A DNA stretch of 64,000 nt from BAIKAL-G1 sp943370385 (GCA_943370385.1 CALRQT020000015.1:1-64000), one strand, 5' to 3'; counted from the first letter of the stretch, positions 1 to 8,044 are shown. The notes: generated from the sequence alone by a model not told the origin. Made by a program: numbers and translations.

Positions 1-1
1 T

Positions 2-127
2 TTCGAACTGTCCCCCTCCTGGTACGTCGAAGCCCTGAACTACATCAAGGCCAACCACGGCATCTCCGGCGACCCCGGCGTCATCGCCAACAACTACATC
101 GACTACGCCATCGCCGCCCTCGTCTGA
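2..127 (+). CDS. cpcA: phycocyanin alpha subunit, C-terminal fragment
   Basis: The first 41 codons of the window are the end of a phycobiliprotein alpha subunit; the 5' part lies outside. The fragment ends in NYIDYAIAALV and contains SPSWYVEALNYIKANHG, the usual last two helices of phycocyanin alpha. Phycocyanin alpha pairs with CpcB and forms the rods of the phycobilisome on the thylakoid surface. It is followed by a strong terminator and then cpcE and cpcF, the lyase subunits that attach phycocyanobilin to this protein. The bilin-binding cysteine is not in the window, so C-phycocyanin and R-phycocyanin alpha (rpcA) cannot be told apart here. Confidence 0.88.
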   Translation, partial: FELSPSWYVEALNYIKANHGISGDPGVIANNYIDYAIAALV

Positions 128-167
128 TCCCAGACCCGGCGTCGACATCACCGTCGATCCTTCCTTT

Positions 168-192
168 GGGCCCCTTTGGGGGCCCTTTTTTT
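168..192 (+). terminator. intrinsic terminator after cpcA
   Basis: Perfect hairpin with arms GGGCCCC and GGGGCCC around a short T-rich loop, directly followed by seven T. It lies 41 bp behind the cpcA stop. It would end most cpcBA transcripts and leave cpcE/cpcF to read-through or to their own promoter in the 147 bp before cpcE. Confidence 0.9.
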
Positions 193-339
193 GTGGTTAC
201 CCCGGGGGGCATTTGACGAGCCCCGCCATAGCCGCCAAACCGCCCCCAGATCCGATTAGCAGCCGCTCTATGACAGGCACCGGCCAAGGCTGCCCGCTGA
301 TGCCAACATCAACGATAACGACGCCCTAATCCATTTCCC

Positions 340-1188
340 ATGGCCGACGTTGAGGACAACCGGGTGCCAGGGGCGGAGGGGGACCCGATCAACGAGGCGG
401 AAGCCCTGCGGCGGCTCAGCCTCACGGATGATCCCTCGGCCCAGTACTACGCCGCCTGGTGGCTGGGTCGCAACCGCAGCAGTCACCCAGCCACGGTGCC
501 CCTGCTCTGCCAGGCCCTGCGGCAACGGCGCCCCCGCGATCCCGGCGCCGGCGTGGAGGAGAACGCCGTGGCCCGCAATGCGGCCCGGGCCCTGGGCAAG
601 CTCGGCCCCGCCGCCCAGCCCGCCATCGCCGACCTGCTGGCCACCCTGGAGGATCCCGACGATGGCCTGCGCGAAGCCGCGGCCCGGGCCCTGGGCGACC
701 TGGGGACCCAGGAAGCCGTGGAGCCGATCTGCCGGCGCCTGGCCAGTGGCCTTGAAGGGGCCGGCGCCCTGCGGCCGGGCACGCCCAGGCTCATGGAGCC
801 CTGTGAAGCCCTGCTCGAGGCCCTCGGCGATATCGGCGATCACGATCCGGCCGTGGTGGCGGTGATTACGCCCTTCATCAACCACGGGCGTCCCCTCATC
901 CGCAGTGCCGCCTACCGGGCCCTGCTGCAACTCACCGGGGAGCGCCAGTGGGGCGAGCGCTTGGAGGCGCTGCTGGCCGATCCCCTGCTGCAGGTGCGCC
1001 GCGCTGCCCTGATGGACCTGGGGGCCGCCGGCTGGCGCGCCTCCCTGGACGCCATCACCAGCACCCACGCCGAGAACAGCCTCAAGCTGATCGCCCTGCG
1101 CGGCCTGGTCGAGAACGGTTCGGACGCCCAGCAAGGCCATGCCCCAGGCACCGAAGCCGTGCTGGCGGCCATGGATTCCCTGCTTTAG
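340..1188 (+). CDS. cpcE: phycocyanobilin lyase subunit alpha (E/F type)
   Basis: The 282-residue product is built of HEAT/PBS-lyase repeats. The stretch near residues 37-44 (YYAAWWLG) and residues 72-89 (VEENAVARNAARALGKLG) are typical of the CpcE family. Family knowledge: CpcE and CpcF form a heterodimer that attaches phycocyanobilin to the cysteine of phycocyanin alpha. Its length fits CpcE (about 270-280). It sits downstream of cpcA and upstream of cpcF on the same strand. The ATG at 340 is the first plausible start. An RpcE-type or PecE-type specificity (isomerising lyase) is possible and cannot be excluded by eye. Confidence 0.9.
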   Translation: MADVEDNRVPGAEGDPINEAEALRRLSLTDDPSAQYYAAWWLGRNRSSHPATVPLLCQALRQRRPRDPGAGVEENAVARNAARALGKLGPAAQPAIADLLATLEDPDDGLREAAARALGDLGTQEAVEPICRRLASGLEGAGALRPGTPRLMEPCEALLEALGDIGDHDPAVVAVITPFINHGRPLIRSAAYRALLQLTGERQWGERLEALLADPLLQVRRAALMDLGAAGWRASLDAITSTHAENSLKLIALRGLVENGSDAQQGHAPGTEAVLAAMDSLL

Positions 1189-1204
1189 GGAGGTCTGGCT
1201 TTAG

Positions 1205-1231
1205 GGCGTCCCCTTTTGGAACGCCATTTTT
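1205..1231 (+). terminator. weak terminator-like hairpin between cpcE and cpcF
   Basis: Arms GGCGT and ACGCC around an 11-nt centre that can pair further, followed by ATTTTT. It lies 17 bp behind the cpcE stop, in a 167-bp gap before cpcF. It may set the cpcE to cpcF transcript ratio. The stem is short, so this is tentative. Confidence 0.4.
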
Positions 1232-1355
1232 GGAGAGCGTCCTGGTTCGAAAAACCCTGCGCCTGGCCCGAACGGCTTAAGCACCCCCTTCTTGAGGCCT
1301 GCCCTCCTTCATCCCTGGGCCCCCTGGGGCCGGCCCAACCCCCCTCGCCAAACCG

Positions 1356-2033
1356 ATGACCTTCCTCGCCGACCCCACCCCTGCCACCACTGAGGTCGAA
1401 GCCCTGATCGCGGCCGTGGCTGCAGCCGATAGCGCCATCAGCCTGCTGCTGGCCACCCAGGCCCTGGCGGCGGCGGTGCACCCGGCCGCGATCGCCTGCC
1501 TCGTGGAAGTGCTCGGCTTCAACAATCCCGGCGCTGCCGTGGCGGCGGTGGATGGCCTGATCGCCCTGGGGCCCGAGGCGGTGGCGCCCCTGCTGGGCAG
1601 CCTGGATGAGCGCAACTACGGCGCCCGGGCCTGGGCCGTGCGGGCCCTGGCCGGCATCGGCGATGTGCGCGGCCTTGATCTCTTGGAAGAGGCCCTCGGC
1701 AGCGACATCGGCCCGAGCGTGCGCCGGGCCGCCGCCCGGGGCCTGGGCCAGTTGCGGCTGGATGCCTTAGATGACAACCAGCGCCAGGCGGTGCAGGGCC
1801 GCTGCCTCCAGGCCCTGGTAGCCGGCTGCGCCGATGGCGAATGGGTGGTGCGCTACGCCGTGGCTGTGGGCCTGGAAGCCCTTGGCCTCAGCAACCCCGT
1901 CAGTGGGGACCTCGTCCCCGCCAGCCGCCAGGCCCTGCTGGGCCTCAGCCAGCCCGATGGCGAAGAGGTGCCGGTGGTGCGGCTGCGGGCCGCCCTGGCA
2001 CTGCGGCGCCTGGACGATCAGCCGGGCTCCTGA
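1356..2033 (+). CDS. cpcF: phycocyanobilin lyase subunit beta (E/F type)
   Basis: The 225-residue protein consists of HEAT-like repeats (for example RAWAVRALAGIGDVRGLDLL near residues 90-110 and VRRAAARGLGQL near 122-133). Size and position behind cpcE identify it as CpcF, the second half of the heterodimeric lyase for phycocyanin alpha. The spacing of 167 bp from cpcE is long for a tightly coupled pair and includes a weak hairpin. The ATG at 1356 is used. No terminator with a T-run follows; the next gene lies on the opposite strand. Confidence 0.88.
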   Translation: MTFLADPTPATTEVEALIAAVAAADSAISLLLATQALAAAVHPAAIACLVEVLGFNNPGAAVAAVDGLIALGPEAVAPLLGSLDERNYGARAWAVRALAGIGDVRGLDLLEEALGSDIGPSVRRAAARGLGQLRLDALDDNQRQAVQGRCLQALVAGCADGEWVVRYAVAVGLEALGLSNPVSGDLVPASRQALLGLSQPDGEEVPVVRLRAALALRRLDDQPGS

Positions 2034-2206
2034 GCCAAATCGTTGGGACTGGGGCCCGTTGTTGGGGGGATGGAGCGGCTTGATGGGCAGACGATGCTTT
2101 GGCCTCGCATCGTTCCAGACCGCAACCCGGACGTGGTTCGGAATCGGTGTCGAGCGATTAGCCATCCATCTGCTGCGCCTAGGGCAGCAGCAAGCCAACC
2201 AACAGC

Positions 2207-2818
2207 TCAGAGGTCGCTGCGCAGGGAGAGGGACCGTCGGACACCGCTCAGGACCGACTCAAGAACAGACTTCTGCTCGATCGGTTCCACGGGCATCCGT
2301 CGCACCAGGATGCCGGCCAATCCGTGCACCGCCGACCAGGCCACCATTGGTGCCTCTACGCGCATCAGCGTTGACAGTTCACCCGCCTCGACCAGGGCAT
2401 CCAGGGATCCATTGAGCACGGTCCAGGCGTCCGGATTATCCGGGCGCGATGGCGGCGCACCCGGCGCCTGAAAGGCGGTGTCGAACAGGTGGGGGTGACT
2501 GACCGCAAAGGTCACATAGGCCCGGCCAATCGCGGCAAAGCGACGGGTCGCTAGCAGGCCGACATCGGGATGCTCGGGCACGGCGGCCGCCGCATCGAGC
2601 ATGGCCTGGGCCAGCCGCTCGCGCGCCAGCCGGCTGATCTCTGCGGACAGGTGGGCCAGGTCGGGGAAATGGCGATACACCGCGGAGGCCGACACCCCCT
2701 CGGCTTTGGCCAGATCGCGCAGCTGGAGCGCCGCCGGCCCCTTGGCAGCGGCAATCCGCAAGCCGGCTTCGAGCAGGGCCGCCCGCAGGCTGCCGTGGTG
2801 ATAGCGGGTCGAAGCCAT
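2207..2818 (-). CDS. TetR/AcrR family transcriptional regulator
   Basis: The 203-residue protein begins with a TetR-type N-terminal helix-turn-helix: RYHHGSLRAALLEAGLRIAA followed by VSASAVYRHFPDLAHL, the recognition helix. The C-terminal half is a ligand/dimer domain resembling the WHG-type TetR_C family. The ATG at 2818 places the HTH at the usual distance from the start. It is divergent from a secreted DUF2141 protein, and an 11+11-bp perfect inverted repeat lies in the shared 82-bp spacer, so the likely targets are its own gene and that neighbour. The ligand is unknown. Confidence 0.85.
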   Translation of the reverse strand: MASTRYHHGSLRAALLEAGLRIAAAKGPAALQLRDLAKAEGVSASAVYRHFPDLAHLSAEISRLARERLAQAMLDAAAAVPEHPDVGLLATRRFAAIGRAYVTFAVSHPHLFDTAFQAPGAPPSRPDNPDAWTVLNGSLDALVEAGELSTLMRVEAPMVAWSAVHGLAGILVRRMPVEPIEQKSVLESVLSGVRRSLSLRSDL

Positions 2819-2848
2819 GGCCAATGTTGACAGCCATCACATTAAAGG

Positions 2849-2879
2849 GCGACAATGTGCACGTCGTTCACATTGTCGC
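2849..2879. promoter_or_regulatory. palindromic operator candidate between tetR and DUF2141 gene
   Basis: GCGACAATGTG and its exact reverse complement CACATTGTCGC are separated by 9 bp. This 31-bp palindrome sits in the divergent promoter region of a TetR-family regulator. Length and symmetry are what TetR dimers or dimer pairs bind. That it is the operator is inference from position. Confidence 0.72.
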
Positions 2880-2900
2880 GGCCTGCGGCACTTCACCCAA

Positions 2901-3371
2901 ATGACAAACGCCATGCCCGCCCGCCTCCTGCCTGCCTTGCTCGCCGTAGCCGGCCTGATCACCACCGGGCAGCCGCGCCCCCTCTCCGCCGCCCCTGCCA
3001 AAGACCAGGCCACCCTCACCGTCGTGGTCACCGGGGCCCGCGCCAACGGCGGCGACCTAAGGGCTTCCCTCTTCTCCGGCCCCTCCGGTTTCCCCTTGGG
3101 CAAGACCGCGACGGCGGTCCAGCAGCAGCCGCTGACCACCGCGAACGCCGAAACGTTTGTCTTCCGGAACCTGCCCCCGGGCCGTTATGCCGTCGCGGTG
3201 CATCAAGACCAGGTCGCAAACGGCAAAGTCGACCTCAACTTCTTTGGCGCCCCGAAGGAGCCGTGGGGCGTGAGCAAAAACGTCCGTCATTCCTTTCGCC
3301 AGCCGAACTTCGACGAGGCAGCCTTCGACCTAAGCGGCGACACGCGCATCGACGTGAAGATCGCCCGATGA
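2901..3371 (+). CDS. secreted DUF2141 domain protein
   Basis: The 156-residue product has an N-terminal signal peptide (hydrophobic LLPALLAVAGLITTG, likely cleavage around the SAA-PAK region). It then has a single DUF2141 beta-sandwich-like domain: LTVVVTGARANGGDLRASLF, NLPPGRYAVAVHQDQVANGKVD, and NFFGAPKEPWGVS near the end. Family members are periplasmic or outer-membrane-associated proteins of unknown function. The ATG at 2901 is chosen because it opens directly onto the signal peptide; earlier in-frame starts would cover the palindromic operator. Regulation by the divergent TetR protein is likely. Confidence 0.8.
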   Translation: MTNAMPARLLPALLAVAGLITTGQPRPLSAAPAKDQATLTVVVTGARANGGDLRASLFSGPSGFPLGKTATAVQQQPLTTANAETFVFRNLPPGRYAVAVHQDQVANGKVDLNFFGAPKEPWGVSKNVRHSFRQPNFDEAAFDLSGDTRIDVKIAR

Positions 3372-3460
3372 CCGCGCGCCCGCTTGAGGCGATCTTCTGC
3401 CCAAACGGCAGGGTGAACGGTGGGCACAGGGGCCAGAGTGATGGCCGTTGAGGACTCATT

Positions 3461-3490
3461 GAACCCTTGCCTTTGCAAGGGCAAGGGTTC
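3461..3490. repeat. 30-bp inverted repeat
   Basis: GAACCCTTGCC and GGCAAGGGTTC flank an 8-nt centre that includes TTGCAA, giving a perfect 11-bp stem. It lies between the DUF2141 gene and the phosphatase gene, 42 bp before the latter. There is no T-run, so it is more likely a binding site or RNA hairpin than a standard terminator. Confidence 0.6.
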
Positions 3491-3531
3491 ACCTCGATCC
3501 CCCCATCCAGCCCTGCTGCGCTGATCTAGAC

Positions 3532-4020
3532 ATGTCGCCCCAACGCCTGCTGTTCGTTTGCCTCGGCAACATCTGCCGCTCCCCCGCCGCCGAGGGGGTG
3601 TTCTTGCATCTGTTGGCCCGCGAGGGTCTAGATGACAAGTTCGTGGTGGATTCGGCCGGCACGGGCAGCTGGCATGTGGGCAAGCCGGCGGATCGGCGCA
3701 TGCTGGCCGCCGCCGACAAGCGGGGCATCGTCCTGCCCAGCCGGGCCCGCCAGATCGAAGCCGCCGACCTGGGCCGCTTCGATCGCATCCTCACCATGGA
3801 CAACGCCAACCTGGCGGCCGTGGAGGCCCTGGCCCGCCAGGGGCGGCCGGCCCCTGGCACGGAGCAGGCCCTGATCGAGCCGATCACCCGCCATTGCCGC
3901 CAGTTCCGCACCCAGGAAGTCCCCGACCCCTATTACGGCGGCGAAGACGGTTTCGAGCAGGTGCTCGACCTGCTGGAGGACGCCTGCGGCGGCCTACTCG
4001 ACGACCTCAAATCCCGCTGA
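3532..4020 (+). CDS. low-molecular-weight protein-tyrosine phosphatase
   Basis: The 162-residue protein carries the CX5RS phosphatase loop at residues 10-17 (CLGNICRS) and the general-acid motif DPYYGG near residue 132. Both are diagnostic of the LMW-PTP family (Wzb/YwlE-like). Catalytic Cys10, Arg16 and Asp132 are intact. The enzymes are cytosolic and dephosphorylate tyrosine or arginine residues, or free phosphotyrosine. No kinase partner or exopolysaccharide operon is adjacent, so the substrate cannot be inferred. It is convergent with panC-cmk. Confidence 0.9.
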   Translation: MSPQRLLFVCLGNICRSPAAEGVFLHLLAREGLDDKFVVDSAGTGSWHVGKPADRRMLAAADKRGIVLPSRARQIEAADLGRFDRILTMDNANLAAVEALARQGRPAPGTEQALIEPITRHCRQFRTQEVPDPYYGGEDGFEQVLDLLEDACGGLLDDLKSR

Positions 4021-4090
4021 GGACCAGCTGCGAGCAAAGGGGCGGCGCAAACCCGCAGCCAAACACGAGAGGCCTAGGCCGGAAGCTGGC

Positions 4091-5719
4091 CTAGGCCTGG
4101 GCAGGCCCCGGCCAGGCATCCGCCGGCACCCGCTCGCGGAAGAGCAGCTCGAGCTGGTCGATCACGGCCCCGATCGAGAGGCCATCGGTAATCAGCTCCA
4201 CCGCATCGGCGGCTTGCACCAGGGGGGCCACGGCGCGGCTGGAATCGAGGTGGTCGCGCTCGGTGATCTGGGCTTCGAGCTCGGCCAGCTCGGGCACGGC
4301 AAAGCCCCGCTGGGCCAGGTCCAGGGCCCGGCGGCGGGCCCGCTCAGCCGCCGTAGCTGTGAGGAACACCTTGAGCTCCGCATCGGGGAACACGGCGGTG
4401 CCGATGTCGCGGCCTTCGGCCACCAGGCCGCCCCGGGCCCCCATGGCCTGCTGCTGGCGGGTGAGGGCCTCGCGCACGCAGCCATGGGCCGCCACCACCG
4501 ACACCTGGCCGGTGACCTCCGGGCTGCGGATCGCCTCGGTCACGTCCTGGCCATTGATCGATACCCGCTGGGCGCCCTCGGCGCTGGTGGAGAGCTGCAA
4601 ATCCAGGTCCACCAGGAGGCCTGCCACGGCGCTGGCCTCGGCCGGATCGACGCCGGCCGAGGCCACCAACCAGGTGACGGCCCGGTACATGGCGCCGGTG
4701 TCGAGGTAAATCAGGCCGAGGCGGGCGGCAAAGGCCTTGGTCACGGTGCTTTTGCCAGCCCCGGCGGGGCCATCGATGGCAACGATCGGCGGGCGGCGCA
4801 TCAGAAACACATGGTCGATGAGGCGGGTGGTGCCGCAGAAGGCCGCCGCCGCCAGGAGCAGGGGGCTGGTCTGCAACGTTTCCGCTGGCCGCAGGCTACG
4901 GGGCTCCACCGCCTCCACATAGTCCACCACCAGGCCGGCCTGGAGCAGGTCGCTGCGCACCGCCTCGGTGAGGGACGCCATTGAGGGCCCACCCTGATGG
5001 TCCTTGGAGCCGGCCTGAACCTGTTGGGCCGCCGCCGCCAGGCTGCGGGGCAGGGCCAGGGCTTGCAGCTGCTGGCCTGGGCCCAGGTAGCGATTGCGGG
5101 AGCTCAGGGGCAGGCCATCGGCCTGGCGCTGGGTGGGTCCGCTGCGCACCTGCAGGGGCAGGCCCAGGTCGACCACCAGGCGCCGCAGCACCACCAACTG
5201 CTGCCAATCCTTTTCCCCCAGCCAAAGCACATCGGGTCGCACCAGGGCCAGCAACCGGGCCACCACCGTGGCCACGCCGGCGAAATGGCCCGGCCGGCTG
5301 CGGCCACAGAGCCCCGCCGTCAGGGAGTCGGGCGGCTGGATCCGGATGAGCTCGGCCGGGCCGCCTGGATAGATCTCGGCCGCGCTGGGGGCGAACAGGG
5401 CATCGGCGCCCGCTGCCGCGGCCAGCTCGGCATCGGCCTCCAGGTCGCGGGGATAGCGGTCGAAGTCTTCGGCCGGGCCGAACTGGAGTGGATTGACGAA
5501 GACGCTGAGCAGCACCTGGCCACCATGGGCGGCGCGGGCCCGGTCCGCCAGGGCAACGAGGGACTGGTGGCCCTGATGCAGCCCGCCCATGGTCGGCACG
5601 AACTGGAGCGGCCCCGCCGGGCGCTCCCAGCCCTGGCGCCATTGGCGCAGCTCGGCGGCGGTGTGAAGCAGACGCAAGGCAACCCCCGGAACTCCCCCAT
5701 TGAAAAGCCCACCCGTCAA
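4091..5719 (-). CDS. panC/cmk: bifunctional pantoate-beta-alanine ligase / cytidylate kinase
   Basis: The N-terminal half (to about residue 310) is pantothenate synthetase: FVPTMGGLHQGHQSLV near the start, VFVNPLQFGPAEDFDRYPRD, and LPLSSRNRYL. It condenses pantoate and beta-alanine to pantothenate. The C-terminal half is CMP kinase: P-loop IDGPAGAGKST, DTGAMYRAVTW, and GRDIGTAVFPDAELKVFLTA. This fusion is a known cyanobacterial arrangement. No ATG is available in frame near the N-terminus; the TTG at 5719 gives 542 residues, and another TTG at 5677 would start at RLLHTAAEL. The true start is unsettled. It is convergent with the phosphatase gene. Confidence 0.93.
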   Translation of the reverse strand: MTGGLFNGGVPGVALRLLHTAAELRQWRQGWERPAGPLQFVPTMGGLHQGHQSLVALADRARAAHGGQVLLSVFVNPLQFGPAEDFDRYPRDLEADAELAAAAGADALFAPSAAEIYPGGPAELIRIQPPDSLTAGLCGRSRPGHFAGVATVVARLLALVRPDVLWLGEKDWQQLVVLRRLVVDLGLPLQVRSGPTQRQADGLPLSSRNRYLGPGQQLQALALPRSLAAAAQQVQAGSKDHQGGPSMASLTEAVRSDLLQAGLVVDYVEAVEPRSLRPAETLQTSPLLLAAAAFCGTTRLIDHVFLMRRPPIVAIDGPAGAGKSTVTKAFAARLGLIYLDTGAMYRAVTWLVASAGVDPAEASAVAGLLVDLDLQLSTSAEGAQRVSINGQDVTEAIRSPEVTGQVSVVAAHGCVREALTRQQQAMGARGGLVAEGRDIGTAVFPDAELKVFLTATAAERARRRALDLAQRGFAVPELAELEAQITERDHLDSSRAVAPLVQAADAVELITDGLSIGAVIDQLELLFRERVPADAWPGPAQA

Positions 5720-5769
5720 CGACGGATGGGCGAAGGGGCTGAATCGGGGATCAGCCTTCAGAACAGGAT

Positions 5770-6348
5770 TCAGCGCAGCACTTCAAGGCGCACGGAAGCC
5801 ACACCACTGGCGACCAGACCGAGGTGGCTGGCGGCCCCGGGGCCGAGATCAATCACGCGGTGGCCCACGAAGGGCCCCCGATCGTTGATCCGCACCACGG
5901 TGCTGCGGCCGTTCCAGAGGTTGGTGACCCGCACCTTGGTACCGAAGGGCAGGCTGCGGTGGGCGGCGGTGAAGTCGCCACGGCGGAGCACGTCACCGTT
6001 GGCGGTGCGGCCACCGTAGAAACCAGGGCCGTACCAACTGGCTTGGCCGGTGGTGACGCTGCGAACCTGGAGATTGGAAGACGAGGCGATCGGCTGGCTG
6101 GGAACCAGGGGATTGCCGGGTTGCTGGTCCTGGACCTGGATGGGTTGCACCTCGCGGATGGCGAGATCACTGGATTCCGGTTCGTAGGCCTGGGAGGCCT
6201 CGTTGGGGCCTGCGAGCAGGGAGGGCTGCTGGCTGGCCAGGGCATCGGCGGTCTGGACTGCGCGGCTGGAACCAGCCAGGGCAGGCAAGATGGCGCTGCT
6301 ACCGGAAATCAGGAGGGCAAAGCCGCTCAGGAGAATGGATCGGCGCAT
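5770..6348 (-). CDS. rlpA: RlpA-like exported septal ring / lytic transglycosylase protein
   Basis: The 192-residue product has a signal peptide (MRRSILLSGFALLISG, cleavage near ALA-GSS), a low-complexity linker, and a C-terminal double-psi beta-barrel. That barrel has the RlpA signature: GQASWYGPGFYGGRTANG, AAHRSLPFGTKVRVTNL, and RINDRGPFVGHRVIDL. RlpA proteins cleave naked glycan strands in the periplasm. There is no C-terminal SPOR domain, unlike the E. coli protein. The ATG at 6348 opens directly on the signal peptide; a GTG at 6384 would add 12 residues. It is divergent from purM. Confidence 0.85.
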   Translation of the reverse strand: MRRSILLSGFALLISGSSAILPALAGSSRAVQTADALASQQPSLLAGPNEASQAYEPESSDLAIREVQPIQVQDQQPGNPLVPSQPIASSSNLQVRSVTTGQASWYGPGFYGGRTANGDVLRRGDFTAAHRSLPFGTKVRVTNLWNGRSTVVRINDRGPFVGHRVIDLGPGAASHLGLVASGVASVRLEVLR

Positions 6349-6762
6349 AACAGGCGAAACTCGCCGCTCGAAAGCAGTAGCCACAAACGAAGTTGTGACC
6401 CGCCAGCGTTGTATTCAAAACAGCGTTACGGAAGAGAAGCTGTGATGAACTGACGGCGGAGTTCCTATCGGGAATTGACGACCCGGCAAAGTTAACCCGA
6501 ATTGCCTGGCGGTTTTGGTCACATTTGCGGCATAAAGATTGATCAGCATTCACTATCTAAAGCCGGATCCAAGGCCGTAGCTGCGATCTGGTCGCCGCGT
6601 CAACACGCCAAGGATCAGCAAGTCCGATCAGGCCCATAAGCCAAGCTGATCGTAAAGGCGGCCAATCGGCCAACCGTCCACCCCCTGGGCGCCCTGTGGT
6701 CCGATCCGGAACCCCAAAGGCGCGGCACGCCGTTGCAGGATCGGGTCAACAGCAGCTCTGGA
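6349..6762. other. divergent intergenic region rlpA / purM
   Basis: A 414-bp stretch without a convincing gene, and distinctly less GC-rich between about 6390 and 6570 than the surroundings. It must hold the promoters of rlpA (leftward) and purM (rightward). A small hairpin (CACAA/TTGTG) lies at 6384-6398, inside the possible extended rlpA start. No sigma-70 box pair with good spacing could be chosen by eye, and no ncRNA structure stood out. Confidence 0.5.
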
Positions 6763-7800
6763 ATGGACTACCGCACAGCCGGCGTGGACGTGGTGGCGGG
6801 ACGGGCCTTTGTCGAACGCATCCGCTCCAGCGTTGATTCCACCCGCCGGCCCGAGGTTCTCGGCGGCCTGGGCGGCTTCGGCGGCCTCTGCCGGTTGCCG
6901 GCGGGCCTGAGCAAGCCCCTGCTGGTGGCGGGCACCGACGGGGTGGGCACCAAGCTCGAACTGGCCCAGGCCCATGGCGGCCACCACGGCGTCGGCATCG
7001 ACCTGGTGGCCATGTGCGTCAACGACGTGATCACCAGCGGCGCCCAGCCCCTCTTCTTTCTCGATTACCTGGCCACCGGCAAGCTCAGCCCGGAGGCCAT
7101 GGCAGCCGTGGTGGAGGGGATTGCCGATGGCTGCCGCCAGAGCGGCTGCGCCCTGCTCGGCGGCGAAACCGCCGAAATGCCCGGCTTCTATGGCCCCGGT
7201 CGCTACGACCTGGCCGGCTTCTGTGTGGCGGTCGTCGAGGAAGACGCCCTGATCGATGGCCGCGCTGTGGTCGCCGGCGATCAGATCGTTGCCGTCGCCA
7301 GCAGCGGCGTGCACAGCAATGGTTTCAGCCTGGTGCGCCGGATCCTCGAGGCCCACCAGATCGATGGGGCCAGCGAGCTCAGCCCCGGGGGGCCGGCGGT
7401 GATCGAGAGCCTGCTCACCCCCACCCGCCTCTACGGCTCCCTGGTGCAGGCCCTGCTGGGCGCCGCCCTCCCCCTCCATGGCATGGCCCACATCACCGGC
7501 GGCGGCCTGCCCGAAAACCTGCCCCGCTGCCTGCCGGCCGGACTCCAGGCCCGCATTGATCCGACCAGCTGGGAGCGGCCGGAGCTGTTCCGGTGGTTAC
7601 AAGAGAAAGGAGAAGTGCCCGAAGCCGACCTCTGGCACACCTTCAACCTGGGGGTGGGCTACTGCCTGGTGCTGCCCGAGGCGGCCGTCGGCGAAGCACT
7701 CCAGGTGTGCGCTAACGAGGGGCACCAGGCCTGGCGGCTTGGCGTGGTGGAGCCAGGAGCGGCCAGCGCCGCCGCCAGCTTGGTCGGGCTCCCGGCCTAA
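6763..7800 (+). CDS. purM: phosphoribosylformylglycinamidine cyclo-ligase
   Basis: The 345-residue enzyme makes AIR from FGAM with ATP in purine synthesis. Family motifs are MDYRTAGVDVVAGRAFVERI at the start, VAGTDGVGTKLELA, the glycine-rich ALLGGETAEMPGFY, SSGVHSNGFSLVR, and HITGGGLPENLPRCLP. The length is normal for the family. The ATG at 6763 is preferred over the TTG at 6733 because homologues start at the MDYRTAGVD-type sequence. It is a single gene, divergent from rlpA and followed by a hairpin. Confidence 0.96.
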   Translation: MDYRTAGVDVVAGRAFVERIRSSVDSTRRPEVLGGLGGFGGLCRLPAGLSKPLLVAGTDGVGTKLELAQAHGGHHGVGIDLVAMCVNDVITSGAQPLFFLDYLATGKLSPEAMAAVVEGIADGCRQSGCALLGGETAEMPGFYGPGRYDLAGFCVAVVEEDALIDGRAVVAGDQIVAVASSGVHSNGFSLVRRILEAHQIDGASELSPGGPAVIESLLTPTRLYGSLVQALLGAALPLHGMAHITGGGLPENLPRCLPAGLQARIDPTSWERPELFRWLQEKGEVPEADLWHTFNLGVGYCLVLPEAAVGEALQVCANEGHQAWRLGVVEPGAASAAASLVGLPA

Positions 7801-7817
7801 GGCGGCTGCCAATGCTC

Positions 7818-7849
7818 AAGAGCCAACAAGGGCAACCCTGCTGGCTCTT
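7818..7849 (+). terminator. hairpin after purM
   Basis: Arms AAGAGCCA and TGGCTCTT with an inner GGG/CCC pairing, 17 bp behind the purM stop. G residues, not T, follow the stem, so it is either a weak terminator or an RNA-stabilising 3' stem. Confidence 0.45.
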
Positions 7850-7933
7850 GGGGGGATCGGCCTGGTCGAATCGACTGGAGCCGCCCGGGCGATGGTGCGT
7901 CAGATCCGGACAGGGCAACCCCCTACTAAAGCA

Positions 7934-7997
7934 GGGGTATTTAGGCAATGGATTGGTTAAGGTTCCTGTTCAGTGCGGCGTTGGGAGATCCCTACCC
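7934..7997 (+). repeat. shared intergenic motif, copy A
   Basis: Begins GGGGTATTTAGGCAATGGAT and ends ATCCCTACCC, 47 bp before the coiled-coil gene at 8045. A similar element with the same order of blocks occurs at 14669-14726, upstream of the amidase-like gene. The two copies share GGGGTATTT, GG, AATGGATT, then GTTG and ATCCCT. The 5' and 3' blocks are partly complementary (GGGGTA with TACCC), which suggests a hairpin or a common regulatory site. Confidence 0.45.
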
Positions 7998-8044
7998 GCA
8001 TTCGTCTTCCGTTGTCCGTGAGACAATCCCCATAGAGGTTTGCG

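Noticed and set aside
268..1140. Long open frame antisense to cpcE
   Set aside because: It is the mirror of a real HEAT-repeat gene in GC-rich DNA; its product is low in complexity (Gly/Ala/Gln/His) and matches no family I know.
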